Below, one piece after another: positions 6,360 through 10,477 of a stretch of 10,477 bases of DNA. Position numbers and translations under genes: made by a program. Origin of the DNA: Mycobacterium sp. (GTDB lineage: Bacteria > Actinomycetota > Actinomycetes > Mycobacteriales > Mycobacteriaceae); contig JAGQTR010000370.1 of assembly GCA_020438915.1 (NCBI GenBank), positions 1 through 10,477 on the forward strand. The letters are read 5' to 3'. Under the pieces are notes generated by a model. It was not told where the DNA came from and did not search any database. It saw only the letters and a program-made list of their open reading frames with translations. The stretch's first letter is position 1; every line of letters starts with the position of its first letter.

Positions 6360-6667
6360 TGAAAGAGAAACCTGTGCCTGATTCAGCCAATGTGACCGTC
6401 TCTATCCCGACACTCCTGCGAACCCACACCGGCGGCGAAAAACGCGTCACCGCCTCGGGGGCCACGTTGCAGGCCGTCATCTCCGATTTGGAGGCCAACT
6501 ACTCCGGTATCGCCGAACGGTTGATCGACTCCGCCAACCCCGCCAAGCTGCAGCGCTTCGTCAACATTTACGTCAACGACGAGGATGTGCGGTTCTCCGG
6601 CGGACTGGAGACACCGATATCCGACGGAGACTCGGTCACGATTCTGCCCGCGGTCGCCGGTGGGTGA
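6359..6667 (+). CDS. cysO: Sulfur-carrier protein CysO (MoaD/ThiS family)
   Basis: Small beta-grasp protein whose C-terminal Gly-Gly is turned into a thiocarboxylate; CysM uses it as the sulfur donor for cysteine synthesis. The C terminus ends exactly in LPAVAGG, as needed. Family stretches include VTVSIPTLLRTHTGG (12-26), LQAVISDLEANY (37-48), RFVNIYVNDEDVRFSGGL (66-83) and DGDSVTILP (89-97). Start choice is uncertain. The ATG at 6359 gives 102 residues and overlaps the mec stop (TGATG). A GTG at 6374 gives 97 residues and has GAAAGAG six bases upstream. From memory, M. tuberculosis CysO is 93 residues and begins at the residue equivalent to Asn11 here. I kept the ATG because of the coupling, but the GTG is a serious alternative; the protein core is the same either way. 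Confidence 0.93.
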   Translation: MKEKPVPDSANVTVSIPTLLRTHTGGEKRVTASGATLQAVISDLEANYSGIAERLIDSANPAKLQRFVNIYVNDEDVRFSGGLETPISDGDSVTILPAVAGG

Positions 6668-6677
6668 GTAGGAGTCG

Positions 6678-6698
6678 ATGGCTGGGTACGACTGGTGA
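6678..6698 (+). other. Six-codon reading frame overlapping the cysM start
   Basis: AGGAG at 6670-6674 stands three bases before an ATG at 6678 that opens a frame of six codons (MAGYDW) ending in TGA at 6696-6698. That stop overlaps the cysM GTG (6695-6697) by two bases. The cysM GTG itself has no clear Shine-Dalgarno at normal distance. The frame could load ribosomes that restart on cysM, or it could be chance: AGGAG is rather close to the ATG for strong initiation. No functional evidence can be read from sequence alone. Confidence 0.25.
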
Positions 6699-7666
6699 CT
6701 CGATACGACTCGCTGCTGCAGGCGCTCGGTGACACACCGCTGGTCGGGCTGCCGCGGCTGTCGCCCTGCTGGAACGGTGATGACGGCTCACCTCACGTCC
6801 GGTTGTGGGCCAAACTCGAAGACCGCAATCCGACCGGGTCCATCAAGGACCGGCCGGCATTGCGGATGATCGAGGATGCCGAACGCAGCGGCGCGCTGCA
6901 GCCCGGAGCCACGATCCTGGAACCGACGAGTGGCAACACCGGTATCTCGCTGGCGATGGCGGCGCTGCTGAAGGGCTATCAGCTGATCTGCGTCATGCCG
7001 GAGAACACCTCGATCGAGCGACGCCAGCTATTGGAGCTCTACGGTGCCCAGATCATCTTCTCGCCCGCGGAAGGCGGTTCCAATACCGCGGTTGCCCGCG
7101 CCAAAGAGCTTGCCACTGAAAACCCTTCGTGGGTAATGCTGTACCAGTACGGCAACCCGTCCAACGCCGCCGCGCACTACGACGGCACTGGACCCGAATT
7201 GCTGGCCGACCTGCCCGAGATCACGCACTTCGTCGCCGGTCTGGGCACGACGGGCACGCTGATGGGGACCGGCCGATACCTGCGCGAACACGTACCGGGT
7301 GTCCAGATCGTGGCGGCCGAACCCCGCTACGGCGAAGGGGTGTACGCGCTGCGCAACATCGACGAGGGTTTCATCCCCGAGCTTTACGACCCCGACGTGC
7401 TGACCACCCGCTACTCAGTGGGCTCGTTCGACGCGATCAAGCGCACCCGCGAGCTGGTTCAGGTCGAGGGGATCTTCGCCGGTATCTCCACCGGTGCCAT
7501 CCTGCACGCCGCACTGGGGATGGCAGCCAAAGCGGTGAAGGCGCGGGAGCGTGCCGACATCGCGTTCGTGGTCTGCGATGCCGGATGGAAGTATCTGTCG
7601 ACCGGGGCTTACGCCGGTAGCCTGGATGATGCGGAGGATGCGTTGGAAGGGCAGCTATGGGCATAA
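6695..7666 (+). CDS. cysM: O-phosphoserine sulfhydrylase CysM (CysO-dependent cysteine synthase)
   Basis: PLP enzyme of the cysteine synthase fold that uses O-phospho-L-serine and thiocarboxylated CysO to make the CysO-cysteine adduct. It acts in the cytosol and is thought to matter under oxidative stress because it avoids O-acetylserine and free sulfide. The 323-residue product has the same length as M. tuberculosis Rv1336. Visible residues: Lys51 in TGSIKDRPA (PLP Schiff base), TSGNTG at 78-83, the phosphate-cup GLGTTGT at 182-188, Arg220 in EPRYGEGVYALRN (the residue that selects O-phosphoserine), Ser265 in GISTGA (pyridine nitrogen contact), and the conserved C-terminal tail ending GQLWA. 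GTG at 6695 fits the family N terminus MTRYDSLLQALG, though no good Shine-Dalgarno precedes it. It follows cysO by 27 bases and precedes the rhomboid gene by 10. Confidence 0.96.
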   Translation: MTRYDSLLQALGDTPLVGLPRLSPCWNGDDGSPHVRLWAKLEDRNPTGSIKDRPALRMIEDAERSGALQPGATILEPTSGNTGISLAMAALLKGYQLICVMPENTSIERRQLLELYGAQIIFSPAEGGSNTAVARAKELATENPSWVMLYQYGNPSNAAAHYDGTGPELLADLPEITHFVAGLGTTGTLMGTGRYLREHVPGVQIVAAEPRYGEGVYALRNIDEGFIPELYDPDVLTTRYSVGSFDAIKRTRELVQVEGIFAGISTGAILHAALGMAAKAVKARERADIAFVVCDAGWKYLSTGAYAGSLDDAEDALEGQLWA

Positions 7667-7671
7667 GGGGG
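7665..7671 (+). promoter_or_regulatory. Strong ribosome-binding site deciding the rhomboid start
   Basis: AAGGGGG overlaps the cysM stop codon (TAA, 7664-7666) and ends five bases before the GTG at 7677. This selects the GTG over the ATG at 7704, which has no purine-rich tract upstream. Confidence 0.6.
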
Positions 7672-7676
7672 CGCCG

Positions 7677-8378
7677 GTGAGTCTGCCCGGTAGCTATCCC
7701 GGCATGGCCGGACCGCAGACGGCTCCGAAGAAGCGTCCGGCGTGGGTCGTCGGCGGGGCAACGGTCGTGTCGTTCGTGGTCTTGCTGTGGGTGATCGAAC
7801 TCGTCGACGCTCTGACCGGACATCGACTGGACAGCAACGGAATTCGCCCGCTGGAGGCCGACGGGTTGGCCGGTATCCTGCTGGCACCGCTGCTGCACTC
7901 GAACTGGGAGCATCTGATCGCTAATACCGGTCCGGCGCTGGTGCTCGGGTTTCTGATGACGTTGGCGGGCTTGTCCCGATTCATCTACGCCACCGCGATC
8001 ATCTGGATCCTCGGCGGGTTCGGCACCTGGCTGATCGGCAACGTGGGAACGCCGACCTACACCGGGGTCGTCGTCGAGACAAACCACATCGGCGCCTCCG
8101 GCCTGATCTTCGGCTGGCTGACTTTCTTGATCGTCTTCGGATTCTTCACCCGCAAGGTCTGGGAGATCCTCGTCGGCGTCGTGGTGCTCGTGATCTACGG
8201 CAGCATCCTGCTCGGGGTGCTGCCGGGGACGTTCGGCGTCTCCTGGCAGGGACATCTGTGTGGGGCGGTCGCCGGAGTGTTGGCCGCCTACCTGTTGTCG
8301 GGGCCCGAACGCAAGGCCCGAGAGTCCAAGAATCGCCCGGGGCCGGGCAACACCCTTCCGCCCTACTTGGCTTCGTGA
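7677..8378 (+). CDS. Rhomboid-family intramembrane serine protease
   Basis: Homologue of the mycobacterial rhomboid Rv1337, a plasma-membrane protease that cuts transmembrane proteins within the bilayer. The 233-residue product starts at the GTG at 7677, supported by AAGGGGG ending five bases upstream; an internal ATG at 7704 has no such site. Six membrane segments can be placed roughly at 22-46, 64-95, 101-121, 137-157, 161-182 and 190-209. The catalytic serine is Ser141 in NHIGASGLIFG, and the catalytic histidine is His193 in WQGHLCGAVAG. His74, His79 and Asn83 (LLHSNWEHLIANT) match the conserved residues of the second helix. The tail after about 211 is basic and Pro/Gly-rich, probably cytosolic. 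The substrate is unknown. Its stop overlaps the murI start by four bases (GTGA), so the two are translationally coupled. Confidence 0.9.
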   Translation: MSLPGSYPGMAGPQTAPKKRPAWVVGGATVVSFVVLLWVIELVDALTGHRLDSNGIRPLEADGLAGILLAPLLHSNWEHLIANTGPALVLGFLMTLAGLSRFIYATAIIWILGGFGTWLIGNVGTPTYTGVVVETNHIGASGLIFGWLTFLIVFGFFTRKVWEILVGVVVLVIYGSILLGVLPGTFGVSWQGHLCGAVAGVLAAYLLSGPERKARESKNRPGPGNTLPPYLAS

Positions 8379-9220
8379 ATTCGCACACGACCCCGCAGCA
8401 CGCGCCGATCGGGATTTTTGATTCCGGCGTCGGCGGGCTGACGGTCGCGCGTGCGGTGATCGATCAGCTGCCCGATGAGGACATCATCTACGTCGGTGAC
8501 ACCGGCAACGGACCATACGGGCCGCTGTCCGTTCCGCAGATCCGGGCCCACGCGCTGGCGATCGGTGACGATCTCGCCGGCCGCGGGATCAAGGCATTGG
8601 TCATCGCGTGCAATACGGCGTCCGCGGCCTGCCTGCGAGACGCGCGGGAGCGGTACGCGCCGGTACCGGTGGTCGAGGTCATCCTGCCCGCGGTACGGCG
8701 TGCCGTCCGGTCCACCCGCAACGGCCGGGTGGGAGTCATCGGCACCGCTGCCACGATCGCTTCCGGCACCTACCAGGACGCGTTCGCCGCGGCGCGCGAT
8801 ATCGAGGTCTCCGCAGTGGCATGCCCCCGATTCGTCGACTTCGTCGAACGGGGGGTGACCAGCGGCCGACAGGTGCTGGGGTTGGCCGAGGGATATCTGG
8901 AACCGTTGCAGCGTGCTGGAGTGGACACACTGGTGCTCGGCTGCACGCACTACCCGATGCTGTCTGGTCTGATCCAGTTGGCCATGGGCCAGGACGTGAC
9001 CCTGGTGTCCAGCGCCGAGGAAACAGCAAAGGACCTGCTGCGCGTGCTCACCGAGAACGATTTGCTGCGGCCGCACCCCGCCCGGGAAGCGCCCCGGCCC
9101 GAACGGGTCTTCGAAGCAACCGGCGATCCCGAGGCATTCGTCGCCCTGGCAGCCCGATTTCTGGGCCCCACCCTGGACGGCGTTCGACCTGTTCAGCCTC
9201 GGCAGGGTCGGCAAACATGA
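8375..9220 (+). CDS. murI: Glutamate racemase
   Basis: Converts L-glutamate to D-glutamate for the peptidoglycan stem peptide, in the cytosol, without cofactor. The 281-residue product compares with about 271 in M. tuberculosis (Rv1338). Both catalytic cysteines are present: Cys79 in IACNTAS and Cys190 in GCTHYP. The N-terminal IFDSGVGGLT (14-23) and YVGDTGNGPYG (39-49) form the substrate site, and ACPRFVDFVERG lies at 149-160. The GTG at 8375 overlaps the rhomboid stop by four bases. The frame stays open upstream inside the rhomboid gene, but the family N terminus begins only about ten residues after this GTG. The C-terminal tail (VQPRQGRQT) is variable in the family. It ends the tightly packed run that began at clpS; the next gene is 58 bases away. 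Confidence 0.96.
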   Translation: MNSHTTPQHAPIGIFDSGVGGLTVARAVIDQLPDEDIIYVGDTGNGPYGPLSVPQIRAHALAIGDDLAGRGIKALVIACNTASAACLRDARERYAPVPVVEVILPAVRRAVRSTRNGRVGVIGTAATIASGTYQDAFAAARDIEVSAVACPRFVDFVERGVTSGRQVLGLAEGYLEPLQRAGVDTLVLGCTHYPMLSGLIQLAMGQDVTLVSSAEETAKDLLRVLTENDLLRPHPAREAPRPERVFEATGDPEAFVALAARFLGPTLDGVRPVQPRQGRQT

Positions 9221-9251
9221 AACTACCGGCCTAATGCTGTGATGTTTTCGT

Positions 9252-9273
9252 CATGCCGATGCCAGGCATGGCA
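9252..9273 (+). repeat. Small inverted repeats between murI and the phosphodiesterase gene
   Basis: CATGCC at 9252-9257 pairs with GGCATG at 9265-9270 around seven bases, and TGCCA at 9260-9264 pairs with TGGCA at 9269-9273 around four bases. The two hairpins exclude each other. They end just before the GTG starts at 9279 and 9285. There is no run of T after them, so a classical terminator is unlikely; an operator or mRNA structure is possible. Confidence 0.35.
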
Positions 9274-9278
9274 AGCTA

Positions 9279-10052
9279 GTGAGCGTGCGAATCACCGTAC
9301 TGGGTTGCTCCGGCAGTGTGGTCGGCCCTGATTCGCCCGCGTCGGGATATCTGGTCACCGCGCCCGATACGCCTCCTTTGGTTCTGGATTTCGGCGGCGG
9401 GGTTCTCGGGGCACTGCAGCGTCATGTCGACCCCAACTCCGTGCACGTGTTGCTGTCGCACTTGCATGCCGATCACTGCCTGGATTTGCCCGGGCTCTTC
9501 GTATGGCGTCGCTACCATCCGACGCCCGCACCGCAGCGGGGTGTCGTCTACGGCCCGGCAAACACGTGGGCCCGGCTGGGCGCGGCATCCTCGCCCGAGG
9601 GTGGCGAAATCGACGACTTCACCGACATCTTCGAAGTTCGGCACTGGGTGGACGACGAACCCGTGAAAATTGGGGCCCTGACGGTGTTGCCCCGGCTGGT
9701 GTGCCATCCGACCGAGTCCTACGGGATGCGCATCACCGATCCGTCGGGCGCGACGCTGGTCTACAGCGGCGACACCGGCTACTGCGACGCGTTGATCGAA
9801 CTCGCTCGTGGCGCCGATGTCTTCCTGTGCGAAGCCTCGTGGACGCATTTGCCGTCGCGACCCCCCAGGTTGCACCTGTCGGGAACCGAAGCCGGGCGGG
9901 CGGCTACCGAGGCCGGTGTTTCCGAACTCCTACTGACCCATATCCCGCCGTGGACGTCGCGTGAGGACGTCATCAGCGAGGCAAAGTCGGAGTTCGACGG
10001 TCCGGTGCATGCCGTGGTGTGCGGCGAGTCCTTCGATATCTCGGTGGGCTGA
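9279..10052 (+). CDS. Metallo-beta-lactamase-fold cyclic-nucleotide phosphodiesterase (Rv1339-like)
   Basis: Homologue of M. tuberculosis Rv1339, reported as an atypical class II cAMP phosphodiesterase whose overexpression lowers cAMP and reduces tolerance to cell-wall drugs. The 257-residue product is probably cytosolic. Metal-site residues are visible: HLHADH at 61-66 (HxHxDH), His143 in CHPTESYG, Asp165 in YSGDTGYCD, and His221 in LTHIPPW, all as in two-zinc hydrolases of this fold. DFGGGVLGAL lies at 37-46 and HLSGTEAG at 199-206. The start is either the GTG at 9279 or the GTG at 9285, two codons later. CAAGCT at 9272-9277 is a weak -10 match seven bases before the second GTG, so a leaderless mRNA from 9285 is possible. 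It follows murI by 58 bases with small inverted repeats between them and is followed by rph. Substrate specificity is taken from the homologue. Confidence 0.9.
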   Translation: MSVRITVLGCSGSVVGPDSPASGYLVTAPDTPPLVLDFGGGVLGALQRHVDPNSVHVLLSHLHADHCLDLPGLFVWRRYHPTPAPQRGVVYGPANTWARLGAASSPEGGEIDDFTDIFEVRHWVDDEPVKIGALTVLPRLVCHPTESYGMRITDPSGATLVYSGDTGYCDALIELARGADVFLCEASWTHLPSRPPRLHLSGTEAGRAATEAGVSELLLTHIPPWTSREDVISEAKSEFDGPVHAVVCGESFDISVG

Positions 10053-10094
10053 GCGCGGCCAAACGTCGATCTCGGCGCCCGATCGGTCACCGGC

Positions 10095-10106
10095 TAGTCT
10101 TGGCCC
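10095..10106 (+). promoter_or_regulatory. Leaderless-type promoter of rph
   Basis: TAGTCT at 10095-10100 matches TANNNT and is followed by six bases (TGGCCC) and then the GTG of rph at 10107. No Shine-Dalgarno precedes the GTG. The spacing is the same as at clpS and pncB in this window. No -35 hexamer is evident. Confidence 0.52.
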
Positions 10107-10477
10107 GTGTCCACACGAGAAGACGGCCGACTCGACGACGAGCTGCGCCCGGTCACCATCACCCGCGGATTCACCTCCCATCCCGCCGGATCGGTGCTGG
10201 TGGAGTTCGGCCAGACCCGGGTGATGTGCACCGCAAGCGTCACCGAGGGCGTGCCCCGCTGGCGTAAGGGTTCGGGCCAGGGCTGGCTGACCGCGGAGTA
10301 CGCGATGCTGCCCGCCGCCACCCACGAACGCTCGGGCCGAGAGTCGGTCAAGGGCCGCGTAGGGGGACGAACCCAGGAAATCAGCCGATTGGTCGGCCGG
10401 TCCCTGCGCGCCTGCATCGATCTGGCGGCGCTGGGGGAGAACACGATCTGGATCGACTGCGACGTGTTGCAGGCCGA
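10107..10477 (+). CDS. rph: Ribonuclease PH (N-terminal part)
   Basis: Phosphate-dependent 3'-5' exoribonuclease that trims the 3' ends of tRNA precursors and other RNAs in the cytosol, normally as a hexamer. 123 codons are present before the right edge; full proteins of the family are about 245-260 residues, so roughly half is missing. The sequence begins MSTREDGRLDDELRPV (GTG read as Met). RGFT at 20-23, VEFGQTRVMCTASV at 32-45, WLTAEYAMLP at 60-69 and GGRTQEISRL at 86-95 are clear RNase PH signatures. Arg88 of GGRTQEISR is the expected phosphate-binding arginine. The visible part ends in the conserved segment IDCDVLQA. The GTG at 10107 fits the family N terminus, lies 54 bases after the preceding gene and has a leaderless-type promoter. 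In M. tuberculosis the equivalent is Rv1340 (rphA), followed by a nucleoside triphosphatase gene that would lie outside this window. Confidence 0.95.
   Translation, partial: MSTREDGRLDDELRPVTITRGFTSHPAGSVLVEFGQTRVMCTASVTEGVPRWRKGSGQGWLTAEYAMLPAATHERSGRESVKGRVGGRTQEISRLVGRSLRACIDLAALGENTIWIDCDVLQA

Noticed and set aside
8258..8374. Upstream extension of murI inside the rhomboid gene
   Set aside because: The GTG at 8375 with the GTGA overlap gives the usual MurI N terminus; the extension only reflects an open frame in rhomboid coding sequence.
10057..10105. GGCCAA and TTGGCC inverted pair between the phosphodiesterase gene and rph
   Set aside because: The arms are only six bases with a 37-base loop, and there is no T run; chance is likely in this composition.
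1..10477. Mobile elements, CRISPR arrays, tRNA or rRNA genes
   Set aside because: No repeats of the right size, transposase or integrase motifs or RNA-gene signatures were seen; the window is continuously filled by conserved housekeeping genes.

Overview
The window is a chromosomal segment from a GC-rich actinobacterium, almost certainly a member of the Mycobacteriaceae. Gene order and protein content match, from memory, the Mycobacterium tuberculosis block Rv1329c to Rv1340 (dinG, pncB1, clpS, Rv1332/aosR, Rv1333, mec, cysO, cysM, Rv1337, murI, Rv1339, rphA). Several diverged positions and a different gene beside dinG suggest a non-tuberculous mycobacterium. Most genes start with GTG (one with TTG), and several lack a Shine-Dalgarno sequence but have a -10 box six bases before the start codon, the mycobacterial leaderless pattern.

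Left part, minus strand (1-3905): the 5' part of a lipoprotein gene of probable zinc-metallopeptidase type, which runs off the left edge; then dinG (Fe-S helicase) and pncB (nicotinate phosphoribosyltransferase). pncB and dinG are 8 bases apart and probably form an operon read right to left. A 63-base divergent promoter region (3906-3968) separates pncB from clpS.

Centre, plus strand (3969-9220): eight tightly packed genes. They are clpS (N-degron adaptor), an AosR/DUF2017 regulator, a DmpA-like N-terminal-nucleophile peptidase, then mec, cysO and cysM, a rhomboid protease and murI (glutamate racemase). mec-cysO-cysM is the sulfur-carrier route to cysteine: CysM joins O-phosphoserine with thiocarboxylated CysO to give a CysO-cysteine adduct, and the JAMM protease Mec releases cysteine. 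In M. tuberculosis the regulator AosR is reported to drive this cluster with SigH under redox stress. A SigH-like promoter element can be seen here inside the end of the peptidase gene, just before mec.

Right part, plus strand (9279-10477): a metallo-beta-lactamase-fold protein homologous to the Rv1339 cyclic-nucleotide phosphodiesterase, then the 5' part of rph (RNase PH), which runs off the right edge and has its own leaderless-type promoter.

No mobile element, CRISPR array, tRNA or rRNA was seen, and no gene-free stretch exceeds about 120 bases. The region is largely conserved housekeeping DNA. The items most worth a second look are the absence of cysteine from the AosR homologue, the SigH-like element before mec, the repeated leaderless promoter layout, and a short reading frame overlapping the cysM start.
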